Both the position numbers and the translations under genes were made by a program. 59,885 nucleotides of DNA from Marinobacter vulgaris (GTDB taxonomy: Bacteria; Pseudomonadota; Gammaproteobacteria; Pseudomonadales; Oleiphilaceae): positions 103,217 through 163,101 of the forward strand of contig NZ_QFWX01000007.1 of assembly GCF_003344045.1 (NCBI RefSeq), written 5' to 3'. Positions 49,061 to 59,885 of this stretch are shown here, piece by piece. Position 1 is the first letter of the stretch. Each line of letters begins with the position of its first letter. The notes under the pieces were generated by a model. That model was not told the DNA's origin. It did not search any database and worked only from the letters and a program-made list of their open reading frames with translations.

Positions 49061-49894
49061 TTACTCGTCGCCCATCAGGCCAAAGGTGACCACGCTGGAC
49101 AAGGAACGGTCCTTGCGTTTGAGAATGTCCGCCTGAAACTCTCCGTCCTCGTTAAATGCACTGCTGTTGGGAAAGTTATCCTCGAGCATGGCAACAGCAT
49201 CCGCGGAAGCCTTTTTGAGATCCAGGAAGCGGAAGGTTTCCGCCATGATGATCAGCGCATCCTCAACGGAGGGTGTGGTCGAATAGTTTTCCACCACAAA
49301 GCGAGCCCGGTTATTGGCTGCAATATAGGCCTCGCGGCTGATGTAATACTCGGCGGCAAAGAGTTCCAGTTCGGCCAGGCGGTTGCGGATGGCTATCATG
49401 CGCTGGCGGGCATCAGGGGCGTATTCGCTGGACGGGTACCGGTTCAGCAGTTCGGAAAAATCACGGAAGGCCTGTCGTTGCTCGCCGGGGTCTCTGGCGC
49501 CAACGTCGATGGGGAAGTATCTTGCCGCCAAACCGATATCCAGGTTGTAGGATGCCAGGCCGCGCATATAGAGTGCATAGTCTGCATGATCGCTTTGCGG
49601 GTTCAGGCGAAGAAAGCGATCAGCCGCAGCGCGGGCACCCTCGAGATCCAGGTTCTGATAGCGGGCATAAATCAGGTCCAGCTGGGCCTGTTCCGCATAG
49701 CGGCCAAACGGGTAATAGGTTTCCAGGTAGTCGAGATTGAGTTCCGCTTCGTTGAAATTGCCCGAGTTCATGGCGTCCCGGGCGTTTTCGTAATAGGTTT
49801 CTTCCGGCAGCACTTCTTCCTGCTCATTTGAGGCGCAGGCACTGATCAACAGTGCTGCAGTAGTCACTAGCAGTAATCGAACAACTGATCTCAT
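49061..49894 (-). CDS. bamD: Outer membrane protein assembly factor BamD
   Basis: BamD is the essential lipoprotein of the BAM complex, which inserts beta-barrel proteins in the outer membrane. The 277-residue precursor has a signal peptide with lipobox LISAC (Cys20) and tetratricopeptide repeats through the mature part (YYPFGRYAEQAQLDLIYA, the BamD signature). I use ATG 49894; upstream in-frame codons would place residues before the signal peptide. It is divergent from rluD, the conserved arrangement in gammaproteobacteria. Confidence 0.96.
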   Translation of the reverse strand: MRSVVRLLLVTTAALLISACASNEQEEVLPEETYYENARDAMNSGNFNEAELNLDYLETYYPFGRYAEQAQLDLIYARYQNLDLEGARAAADRFLRLNPQSDHADYALYMRGLASYNLDIGLAARYFPIDVGARDPGEQRQAFRDFSELLNRYPSSEYAPDARQRMIAIRNRLAELELFAAEYYISREAYIAANNRARFVVENYSTTPSVEDALIIMAETFRFLDLKKASADAVAMLEDNFPNSSAFNEDGEFQADILKRKDRSLSSVVTFGLMGDE

Positions 49895-50031
49895 GCCGGA
49901 ATCCCGTATAATGGCGAAAATCGAATGGTGAGCCATTGTAACGGGGATCCATGCCCTTGTGCAGTGGCTCTCGCTGTGGAATGGAAATTTCTGACCCAAA
50001 CGTAACACTTAACACCGGCCCCGGGGGCTCA

Positions 50032-51009
50032 ATGTCATCTGAAAACCGTATTATCGCCAGCTTTTCTGTTCCGCCGGAACACAGCGACCGCCGCCTGGAT
50101 CAGGCTGCGGCGGAGCTGATGCCGGAGCACTCCCGGTCCCGCTTACAGGGCTGGATCAAAAGCGGGGTACTGACGGTCAACGGGAAAGCCTGCAAGCCTC
50201 GGGACAAGGTCATGCTGGGGGACAGGCTTGAACTGGACGCCGAGCCGGAGGCGCAGGTCAGCTGGCAGGCGGAATCGATCTCCCTGGATATCGTCTATGA
50301 AGACGAGCACCTGCTGGTGATCAACAAGCCGGCAGGCCTGGTTGTTCATCCTGCCGCAGGCCACGCCGACGGTACCCTGGTCAATGCCCTGCTCAACCAT
50401 GCCCCGGAAGTGGAAAACCTGCCAAGGGCCGGCATTGTTCACCGCCTTGACAAGGACACGTCCGGAATCATGGTGGTGGCGCGCAGCCTGATTGCTCACA
50501 CGTCTCTGGTCGACCAGTTGCAGACTCGCACCATGGGGCGGGAGTACGAAGCCATCGTGGTGGGCACACTGACCGGGGGCTCCACGGTAGACGCACCAAT
50601 CGGCCGTCATCCCCGTGAGCGCAAGAAAATGGCGGTGGTGCCAACGGGCAAGCCGGCGGTTACCCATTATCGTCTGGTCGAGCGCTTCGCTGCCCATACC
50701 CATGTGCGGTGCAAGCTTGAGAGTGGCCGCACCCATCAGATACGGGTGCATATGGCCCATGTCAAACATCCCCTGGTTGGCGACCCGCAGTATGGCGGAC
50801 GGCTTCGTCTCCCGAAAGGCACCACCGACGAGCTCCGCGATGTGCTGGCGGGTTTCCAGCGCCAGGCGCTCCACGCCCGGCAGCTGACACTGCAGCATCC
50901 GCAAACCGGCGAGACAATGACCTGGGAGGTGCCCCTGCCCGAGGACATGGAAACGCTACTGGCGGCGCTTCGCAAGCACGTCAAGGATATGGAGCATCAT
51001 GACTTCTGA
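50032..51009 (+). CDS. rluD: 23S rRNA pseudouridine synthase RluD
   Basis: RluD makes pseudouridines at 1911/1915/1917 (E. coli numbering) in helix 69 of 23S rRNA. The 325-residue protein has an N-terminal S4 domain (RLDQAAAELMP onwards) and the catalytic HRLDKDTSG with Asp140. ATG 50032 sits in a G-rich context (GGGGGCTCA). pgeF overlaps its end by 11 bases, so the two are cotranscribed. Confidence 0.95.
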   Translation: MSSENRIIASFSVPPEHSDRRLDQAAAELMPEHSRSRLQGWIKSGVLTVNGKACKPRDKVMLGDRLELDAEPEAQVSWQAESISLDIVYEDEHLLVINKPAGLVVHPAAGHADGTLVNALLNHAPEVENLPRAGIVHRLDKDTSGIMVVARSLIAHTSLVDQLQTRTMGREYEAIVVGTLTGGSTVDAPIGRHPRERKKMAVVPTGKPAVTHYRLVERFAAHTHVRCKLESGRTHQIRVHMAHVKHPLVGDPQYGGRLRLPKGTTDELRDVLAGFQRQALHARQLTLQHPQTGETMTWEVPLPEDMETLLAALRKHVKDMEHHDF

Positions 51010-51742
51010 GGTGCCTCTCATTATTCCGGACTGGCCTGCACCTTCGTGGGTCAAAGCCGCCTCTACCACCAGGGCCGGCGGCGTAAGCAGGCCCCCATGG
51101 GATACCCTGAATTTCGGCACTCACGTCGGCGATTCACCAGAGGATGTGGAGCGCAATCGCCACGTTCTGCATCAACGCCTCGGGTTCGTGGACGAGCGCT
51201 TTGGCTGGCTCAACCAGGTACATGGAACGGATGTAGTCGAGTTGCCTGAAGCCGGGGCGGTTCGCGCCGATGCCAGTGTGACATCGCAGCCGGGGAACAT
51301 CTGCGTGGTCCTGACCGCTGACTGTCTGCCGGTTCTGTTCTGTGACCCCTCAACGGGCCAGGTTGCGGCGGCCCATGCCGGCTGGCGGGGACTGGCTGAC
51401 GGTGTACTCGAGCAAGTGGTTGCCCGGTTCGCAAACCCTGCCTCGGTGATGGCGTGGTTGGGCCCGGCCATTGGTCCTGATCAGTTCGAAGTTGGCCCCG
51501 AGGTGCGGGAGACGTTTTTGCTGAATGATCCGCTGGCGACCTCTGCGTTTGTGCCCAGCCCTGGCCGGGAAAAGCACTACCTGGCGGATATATACCAACT
51601 GGCCAGGCAACGACTCGCGGCCGCCGGTGTGCTTGAGGTATATGGCGGAGATTTCTGCACCGTGACAGACCATGAGCGCTTCTTTTCCTACCGTCGGGAC
51701 GGGCAAACCGGACGGATGGCAAGCCTGATCTACATTTCATGA
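50999..51742 (+). CDS. pgeF: Peptidoglycan editing factor PgeF (YfiH/laccase-domain)
   Basis: PgeF (YfiH) hydrolyses wrongly built UDP-MurNAc-L-Ser precursors, keeping peptidoglycan composition correct; the family has also been described as a multicopper oxidase. The 247-residue protein has the three metal or active-site residues His75 (NQVHGTD), Cys109 (TADCLPV) and His126 (HAGWRG). It overlaps rluD by 11 bases. In E. coli the same order, bamD (divergent), rluD, yfiH, clpB, is conserved. Confidence 0.94.
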   Translation: MTSEVPLIIPDWPAPSWVKAASTTRAGGVSRPPWDTLNFGTHVGDSPEDVERNRHVLHQRLGFVDERFGWLNQVHGTDVVELPEAGAVRADASVTSQPGNICVVLTADCLPVLFCDPSTGQVAAAHAGWRGLADGVLEQVVARFANPASVMAWLGPAIGPDQFEVGPEVRETFLLNDPLATSAFVPSPGREKHYLADIYQLARQRLAAAGVLEVYGGDFCTVTDHERFFSYRRDGQTGRMASLIYIS

Positions 51743-51779
51743 TGCCCGTCAATTTTCTGACACTTCTTCGGTCTGGCCG

Positions 51780-51807
51780 CTTGAAGTCCCGCCGATTGCC
51801 CTTACAT
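51780..51807 (+). promoter_or_regulatory. Sigma-32-type heat-shock promoter for clpB
   Basis: CTTGAA at 51780-51785 matches the heat-shock -35 box. After 13 bases CCCTTACAT (51799-51807) partly matches the -10 CCCCATnT. clpB is a classic sigma-32 target. The leader would be about 70 bases, with A/T-rich sequence before the ATG. Confidence 0.5.
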
Positions 51808-51885
51808 TAACTGTCAAAGCAGACCAAATGCCGCCTTTCCAGAAACATTCCGGGCGGCACGACAGATATTAGGGAATCCAGCACC

Positions 51886-54462
<2,577 letters not shown>

Positions 54463-54478
54463 TGACTGAAGCAAAAAA

Positions 54479-54504
54479 GGCGGAGCAACCTGCTCCGCCT
54501 TTTT
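54479..54504. terminator. Bidirectional terminator between clpB and the DUF4124 gene
   Basis: GGCGGAGCA (54479-54487) pairs with TGCTCCGCC (54491-54499) around ACC, with an A-run on the left and a T-run on the right. It is a strong intrinsic terminator for both strands. Confidence 0.85.
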
Positions 54505-54535
54505 CGTCTTGATGTCTTGCTACCGCTGGCCCGCT

Positions 54536-54994
54536 TCAGGCTTCTGACGGTTGCCCGCAATTTTCTTCGGCGATTTCCTCAAACTTTACGCGTTGCTCGT
54601 CTATCTCTTCCGGTGACAAATACCGCTGTTCGCCATCCTCTTCCACCCGTATGCGGCTGTTACGCTTGAGGATGCCCAGGTTGCTGCGTGCGGTTTCACA
54701 GTTTGCTTCTCGTTGTTTGCGTCGCGCCTTTTCGACGGCGTTTTCCTGCTGCCGCTCAGCCTTTTCGGCTTCCTGGCTTTCAAGCGCTTCGACCTGCTCC
54801 TGCGGGCTGGGGCGGCTGTTTTCGGAGCGTTTCCCGGTTCGTATGCTCACGGATTCCGCCTGCTGCCCGGTTGGCTGCCGGTCGCCGAAGTGTGTAACCC
54901 CGTTTTCATCGGTCCATTTGTAGACGGAGGCAGCCGAAGACATGGCTGGTGCCGCAACCAGAAGTACTGCCAGGGTGAGAATTTTTCTGTTCAT
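54536..54994 (-). CDS. DUF4124-domain periplasmic protein
   Basis: A 152-residue precursor with a Sec signal peptide (MNRKILTLAVLLVAAPAMSSA) and the DUF4124 signature YKWTDENGVTHFGDRQP directly after it. A long charged helix (about 65-110, Glu/Lys/Arg/Gln-rich) follows. The family function is unknown; it is common in gammaproteobacteria as exported small proteins. ATGs occur at 55006 and 54994, with poor ribosome-binding sites for both. I choose the later one, which leaves a normal signal peptide. Confidence 0.75.
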   Translation of the reverse strand: MNRKILTLAVLLVAAPAMSSAASVYKWTDENGVTHFGDRQPTGQQAESVSIRTGKRSENSRPSPQEQVEALESQEAEKAERQQENAVEKARRKQREANCETARSNLGILKRNSRIRVEEDGEQRYLSPEEIDEQRVKFEEIAEENCGQPSEA

Positions 54995-55489
54995 ACCTCT
55001 ACTCATTCCACGTTAGCCTTGTCGGATTGCTGCATTAAACAGCACCACGTCTGTTTAGCCTATGTTTATCATGCCATTTGTAAAGGTAAGATTCCTGGCG
55101 CTGGTTCAAATACTTGCGCAAAGCAGGTTAGACCTTTGTCAGTGACAGGCAGAAATACCGCCGTCACTATTGACAGGTAGTTTCGCGCTGTCAAAATTGC
55201 AGATCGCCTGAAGACAGGGGCCAATACGGCAGGCAATCCCGTGCGAGTATCCCCCGTTAATGACCACACTGAATGCCCCGCGCAGATCGCGGACTGGTTG
55301 TTGCTTATATGCAACCCGTTGATTGGCCGTTCTCCGCAACCCTCAGGAGGGCGGCTGGCCAGGAGACAACCTCTTACGGCTGGTGTGGTGGAGTATCCGG
55401 TTCAGCTTTCACAAGAAGCCTGATTCCCGGACATCCAGGCACCCGGGGCTTTTCCCGGCTCATTCACTCGTAGAAGAGGGTAGAACATC
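54995..55489. other. 495-base intergenic region before ilvI
   Basis: No convincing gene. It includes the promoter-like element at 55170-55197 and two tandem GACAGG motifs (near 55144 and 55171). Several short open frames in all three plus-strand phases (from 55241, 55273 and 55323) run on into ilvI or have no family resemblance. None has a run of Leu/Val/Ile codons like known ilv attenuator peptides. The last 100 bases contain CCGGG/CCCGG pairing but no T-run. Confidence 0.6.
55170..55197 (+). promoter_or_regulatory. Candidate ilvIH promoter overlapping an inverted repeat
   Basis: TTGACA (55170-55175) and CAAAAT (55192-55197) are separated by 16 bases. The same bases form an inverted repeat, TTGACAG - 11 bases - CTGTCAA, which could be an operator. 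It would give a leader of nearly 290 bases before ilvI. Confidence 0.4.
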
Positions 55490-57208
55490 GTGGAGTTATT
55501 GTCTGGCGCCGATATGCTGATCCGGTCCCTTCAAGATGAAGGCATCGAATACATATATGGCTATCCGGGTGGTGCAGCGCTGCATATTTATGATGCGCTG
55601 TTCAGGCAGGACAAAGTCAAACACATTCTGGTGCGTCATGAGCAGGCGGCGGTCCATATGGCCGACGGCTACGCCCGTGCCACCGGATTGCCGGGCACCG
55701 TACTGGTGACCTCGGGTCCTGGAGCCACCAACACCATTACCGGCATTGCCACCGCATTTATGGATTCCATTCCCCTGGTGGTTCTTTGCGGTCAGGTTGC
55801 ATCAACGCTGATTGGCGAAGATGCGTTCCAGGAGACCGACATGATCGGCGTCTCCCGCCCGGTCGTGAAACACAATCTGAGCGTTCGTCACCCGGAGGAA
55901 ATCCCGGGAATCATCCGCAAGGCCTATTACATCGCCGCAACCGGTCGCCCCGGCCCGGTGGTCGTCGATATCCCCAAGGATATGACCACCCCCAACGAGC
56001 GCTACGAATACGTTTTTCCCAAGAAGGTGAAGCTGCGTTCTTACAACCCGGCCATTCGTGGGCACGCAGGTCAGATCAAAAAAGCGGTTGATATGCTGAT
56101 GGCGGCCAAACGCCCCATTATCTATGCCGGCGGTGGCGTCATTCTTGGCAAGGCCACGGACCAGCTGACCGAGCTGGTCCGGATGCTGGGTTACCCGATT
56201 ACCAATACCCTGATGGGCATCGGTTGCTATCCGGCTTCCGACAAGCAGCACCTGGGCTGGCTGGGGATGCATGGTACCTATGAATCCAACATGGCCATGC
56301 ACCACTCCGACCTGATCCTGTGTGTAGGCGCGCGGTTCGACGACAGGGTGACCAACGCCACCGAGAAATTCTGTCCCGGAGCCCGCATCGTTCATATCGA
56401 TATTGATCCGGCCTCCATTTCCAAAACCATTGATGCGGACGTTCCCATTGTTGGTCCCGTGGATGCGGTGCTCAAGGAAATGATCACCCTCGTCAGGGAG
56501 AGCAAGGAAACGCCGGATGCGGACGCGATCGCTGCCTGGTGGAAGCAGATTGAAGAGTGGCGGGCTTTCCACGGCATGCGCTACGAGACCAGTCCGGATG
56601 TGATCAAGCCGCAGGAAGTGGTGGAAGCGCTCTGCAGGCTCACCAACGGTGAGGCGTTTGTGACCTCGGACGTGGGGCAGCACCAGATGTTTGCGGCCCA
56701 GTACTACAAATTCGACAAGCCCAATCGCTGGATCAACTCCGGTGGCCTCGGCACCATGGGCTTCGGGCTGCCGGCTGCCATGGGCGTCAAACTGACGCAC
56801 CCGGACGATGATGTGCTCTGCATTACCGGTGAGGGCAGTATCCAGATGAACATTCAGGAGCTGTCCACCTGCAAGCAGTACAACCTGCCGGTAAAAATCA
56901 TCAATCTGAACAACCAGGCTCTGGGCATGGTCAAGCAGTGGCAGGATATGAACTATGAGTCCCGTCATGCCGAGTCCTATATGGGATCCTTGCCGGATTT
57001 CATCAAGCTGGCAGAAGCCTACGGCCACGTCGGTGTGCGTATCGACCGCAAGGAGGATCTGGAGCCCAAGCTCAAAGAAGTGCTGGCGATGAAGGATGAT
57101 CTGGTATTCGTTGATATCTACGTTGACCGGTTCGAGCACGTCTACCCGATGCAGGTGGCGCGCGGCTCGATGAAGGATATGTGGCTCAGCAAGACGGAGA
57201 GGGTCTGA
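55490..57208 (+). CDS. ilvI: Acetolactate synthase large subunit
   Basis: The catalytic subunit of acetohydroxyacid synthase makes acetolactate and acetohydroxybutyrate, the first common step to valine, leucine and isoleucine. The 572-residue protein is a TPP enzyme, with activator Glu51 ([13 protein letters not shown]), the [13 protein letters not shown] segment and the cofactor motif GEGSIQMN ... NN near 440-470. The start is GTG 55490, with GAGGG nine bases upstream. It groups with the isozyme III type (IlvI) by its small partner ilvH two bases downstream. Confidence 0.95.
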   Translation: MELLSGADMLIRSLQDEGIEYIYGYPGGAALHIYDALFRQDKVKHILVRHEQAAVHMADGYARATGLPGTVLVTSGPGATNTITGIATAFMDSIPLVVLCGQVASTLIGEDAFQETDMIGVSRPVVKHNLSVRHPEEIPGIIRKAYYIAATGRPGPVVVDIPKDMTTPNERYEYVFPKKVKLRSYNPAIRGHAGQIKKAVDMLMAAKRPIIYAGGGVILGKATDQLTELVRMLGYPITNTLMGIGCYPASDKQHLGWLGMHGTYESNMAMHHSDLILCVGARFDDRVTNATEKFCPGARIVHIDIDPASISKTIDADVPIVGPVDAVLKEMITLVRESKETPDADAIAAWWKQIEEWRAFHGMRYETSPDVIKPQEVVEALCRLTNGEAFVTSDVGQHQMFAAQYYKFDKPNRWINSGGLGTMGFGLPAAMGVKLTHPDDDVLCITGEGSIQMNIQELSTCKQYNLPVKIINLNNQALGMVKQWQDMNYESRHAESYMGSLPDFIKLAEAYGHVGVRIDRKEDLEPKLKEVLAMKDDLVFVDIYVDRFEHVYPMQVARGSMKDMWLSKTERV

Positions 57209-57210
57209 TC

Positions 57211-57702
57211 ATGCGTCGAATCATTTCTGTTTTGCTTGAGAACGAACCTGGGGCCCTGTCCCGCGTGGTGGGGCTGTTTTCACAGCGCAACTACAACATA
57301 GAAACGCTGACGGTGGCGCCTACCGAGGATGAGACCCTCTCGCGCCTGACGGTCACCACCAGTGGCTCCGACAGGGTTATCGAGCAGATCACCAAGCAGC
57401 TCAACAAGCTGATCGAGGTGGTGAAGCTGGTGGACCTTACGGAAGGCGCGCACATCGAGCGTGAGCTGATGCTGGTCAAGCTCAAGGCGACCGGCTCCCA
57501 GCGGGCCGAGATCAAGCGTACCGTTGATATCTTCCGCGGCCAGATTGTGGATGTCACCAGTTCTGTTTACACCGTCCAGCTGGCCGGCAATAGCGAAAAG
57601 CTGGATGGCTTCATTCAGGCCATCGGAACATCCGGTGTACTTGAGGTCGTCCGCAGTGGCGTCTCCGGCATAGCCCGTGGCGAGAAGGTACTGAGCCTGT
57701 AA
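57211..57702 (+). CDS. ilvH: Acetolactate synthase small (regulatory) subunit
   Basis: The regulatory subunit, which confers valine feedback inhibition and increases the activity of the large subunit. The 163-residue protein has an N-terminal ACT domain (ISVLLENEPGALSRVVGLF, RNYNIETLTV) and a C-terminal domain, the IlvH/IlvN long type. ATG 57211 follows GGAGAGGG, two bases after the ilvI stop; an earlier frame from 57181 overlaps ilvI and is not used. Confidence 0.95.
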   Translation: MRRIISVLLENEPGALSRVVGLFSQRNYNIETLTVAPTEDETLSRLTVTTSGSDRVIEQITKQLNKLIEVVKLVDLTEGAHIERELMLVKLKATGSQRAEIKRTVDIFRGQIVDVTSSVYTVQLAGNSEKLDGFIQAIGTSGVLEVVRSGVSGIARGEKVLSL

Positions 57703-57762
57703 CAGGCGTTGACATCATTCTGTACAATGACGGCCACCAACAGGCCAATACAAAATATATAG

Positions 57763-58788
<1,026 letters not shown>

Positions 58789-58810
58789 GCCGGTTACCCG
58801 GTCTGGTTTG

Positions 58811-58839
58811 AAAAACGCGGCCCGGGTGGCCGCGTTTTT
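58811..58839 (+). terminator. Rho-independent terminator after ilvC
   Basis: AAAAACGCGGCC (58811-58822) pairs with GGCCGCGTTTTT (58828-58839) around CGGGT, ending in a T-run. It closes the ilvIHC unit. Confidence 0.85.
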
Positions 58840-58878
58840 CGTATATACTCCGCCTAAATGCTTTCCGGAGTGAGTGGT

Positions 58879-59718
58879 ATGACTGACGAGAAGAAGCAGA
58901 CTGAAAAAAACGATGCCCAGGAGTCGGGTCGGCTTACCGGGCACGAACTCGATATTGAGGCCGGGGAGGTGGTCGAGGAAGAGCTTGTTGAAGGTGCCCC
59001 GGTGCGTCGCAAGGGCATATACCTTCTGCCCAATGCGTTGACTACCGCGTCACTGTTCTCCGGCTTCTATGCTATTGTCGCCGCCGCCAACGGCGTATTC
59101 GACAACGCGGCCATTGCGATCTTTGTCTCCATGATCCTGGATGGCCTAGACGGTCGCGTCGCCAGGCTCACTAATACCCAGAGCAAGTTTGGCGAAGAGT
59201 ACGACAGCCTCGCTGATATGGTCGCCTTTGGCGTAGCGCCGGGTCTGGTGGCTTTCTTCTGGTCACTGAACAACCTCGGCCAGGTTGGCTGGGCGATAAC
59301 GTTTATCTACGTGGCTGGTGCTGCTCTGCGGCTGGCACGATTCAATACCCAGATCGGTTCGGTGGATAAAAAGTTCTTTGTTGGCCTGGCCAGTCCTGCT
59401 GCGGCTGCTTGCGTTGCCGGACTGGTCTGGTGTTTCCATTCAGTGGAGCCGGCCAGCTGGTTGACCTTGATGACGATCATCATCGTCGGTGGCTGTGGGG
59501 TGCTGATGGTCAGCAACATTCTCTACAAGAGCTTCAAAGACCTCGATATGCGAGGTCGGGTGCCATTCGCTGCCATTCTTCTGGTGGTTCTGGTGTTCGT
59601 GGTTGTCGCCCTTGACCCGGCAACGGTTCTGTTTATCGGTTTTCTTGCTTACGCGTTGTCGGGACCGGTATTGGCACTTTACAGAAAATCGCGTAAGTCT
59701 GAAGGCCAGTCGGCGTAA
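58879..59718 (+). CDS. pssA: CDP-diacylglycerol-serine O-phosphatidyltransferase
   Basis: PssA makes phosphatidylserine from CDP-diacylglycerol and serine, the precursor of phosphatidylethanolamine. The 279-residue integral membrane protein has the CDP-alcohol phosphotransferase motif DGRVAR-8-G-3-D-3-D (DGxxAR...G...D...D) near residues 90-115, and about eight membrane segments. It is preceded by a 50-residue acidic N-terminal tail. This is the Bacillus/Pseudomonas membrane type, not the E. coli PLD-type enzyme. ATG 58879 has GGAG eight bases upstream; the ATG at 58858 lies before that site. Confidence 0.93.
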   Translation: MTDEKKQTEKNDAQESGRLTGHELDIEAGEVVEEELVEGAPVRRKGIYLLPNALTTASLFSGFYAIVAAANGVFDNAAIAIFVSMILDGLDGRVARLTNTQSKFGEEYDSLADMVAFGVAPGLVAFFWSLNNLGQVGWAITFIYVAGAALRLARFNTQIGSVDKKFFVGLASPAAAACVAGLVWCFHSVEPASWLTLMTIIIVGGCGVLMVSNILYKSFKDLDMRGRVPFAAILLVVLVFVVVALDPATVLFIGFLAYALSGPVLALYRKSRKSEGQSA

Positions 59719-59808
59719 ATTAAGGTCAGAAAACAGGCATCTTGATCGCGGTTTGATCAGCGGTATAGGTGCTAACCGAGACAGTGTAAAAATAGTTCGG
59801 TAACCTCG

Positions 59809-59836
59809 TTGACACATACGCGTGGCTCTGTAGAAT
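59809..59836 (+). promoter_or_regulatory. Strong stable-RNA-type promoter, probably rrn P1
   Basis: TTGACA (59809-59814) and TAGAAT (59831-59836) are 16 bases apart, followed by a G/C-rich discriminator GCGCAT and preceded by an A/T-rich tract that could be an UP element. This is the pattern of rrn P1 and other stringently controlled promoters. No gene starts within the remaining 49 bases. In P. aeruginosa PAO1, as I recall, an rRNA operon also lies next to pssA. Confidence 0.55.
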
Positions 59837-59885
59837 GCGCATCTCGTTCGAGGGACACGCCACTGAGGCGGGTCACAAATCGGAC

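Noticed and set aside
55241..55520. Three short overlapping frames upstream of ilvI, considered as leader peptides
   Set aside because: None has the runs of Val/Leu/Ile codons next to a terminator/antiterminator pair, and they run into ilvI in other phases.

Overview
The window is about 60 kb of moderately GC-rich, gene-dense chromosome from a gammaproteobacterium. It most resembles Marinobacter or a close relative. The evidence is the gene content and order (gltBD-hemE; nrdR-rib-nusB-thiL; ispB-rplU-rpmA-obg-proB-rpsT-murJ-ribF-ileS-lspA-fkpB-ispH; a type IV pilus cluster; pilSR; bamD-rluD-pgeF-clpB; ilvIHC-pssA), the wax-ester-synthase-type acyltransferase, and a recurring intergenic palindrome. 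Much of the order matches my memory of Pseudomonas aeruginosa PAO1. No insertion sequence, prophage, CRISPR array, tRNA or rRNA gene lies inside the window. Almost every gene is intact; only the first is cut by the window edge.

Layout. 1-7.7 kb: the end of a SPOR-domain cell-division protein, then glutamate synthase (gltB, gltD) and hemE. 7.8-12.8 kb: a single-domain PilZ protein, the radA/ettA pair on the minus strand, and glyA. 12.9-17.7 kb: nrdR-ribD-ribBA-ribH-nusB-thiL, with tight or overlapping junctions except two short gaps around ribBA. It lacks the riboflavin synthase gene often found between ribD and ribBA, and the GTP cyclohydrolase half of RibBA has lost its zinc cysteines. 17.7-22.6 kb: accessory genes (a DUF6316-like small protein, a YccT-like lipoprotein, a wax ester synthase/DGAT homologue, a LysR regulator divergent from a glutathionyl-hydroquinone reductase). 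22.6-35.4 kb: a core block of isoprenoid, ribosomal, GTPase, proline, lipid II flippase, flavin, tRNA-synthetase, signal-peptidase and IspH genes. 35.6-47.3 kb: the minor-pilin operon fimU-pilV-pilW-pilX-pilY1-pilE, facing a second GspH/FimT pilin and pilR/pilS. 47.3-54.5 kb: nadE, bamD, rluD-pgeF, and clpB behind a heat-shock-type promoter. 54.5-59.9 kb: a DUF4124 protein, a 495-base non-coding stretch, ilvI-ilvH-ilvC, pssA, and at the right edge a strong stable-RNA-type promoter that probably starts an rRNA operon.

How the genes work together. The rib genes and ribF convert GTP and ribulose 5-phosphate to FMN/FAD, used for example by GltB and GltD. ilvI-ilvH-ilvC carry the first steps of branched-chain amino acid synthesis. 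ispH makes isoprenoid precursors and ispB builds the quinone side chain from them. lspA matures lipoproteins such as BamD. fimU to pilE, fimT, pilY1, pilS and pilR build and regulate type IV pili.

The most unusual signal is a family of four intergenic elements of about 100 bases (11284-11381, 25798-25896, 27065-27175, 34338-34441). Each folds into a three-way junction. The outer stem and two inner hairpins differ in sequence between copies but keep their pairing, while the junction strands and hairpin loops are conserved. This looks like a structure-constrained dispersed repeat family. The rest of the window is largely ordinary housekeeping chromosome.
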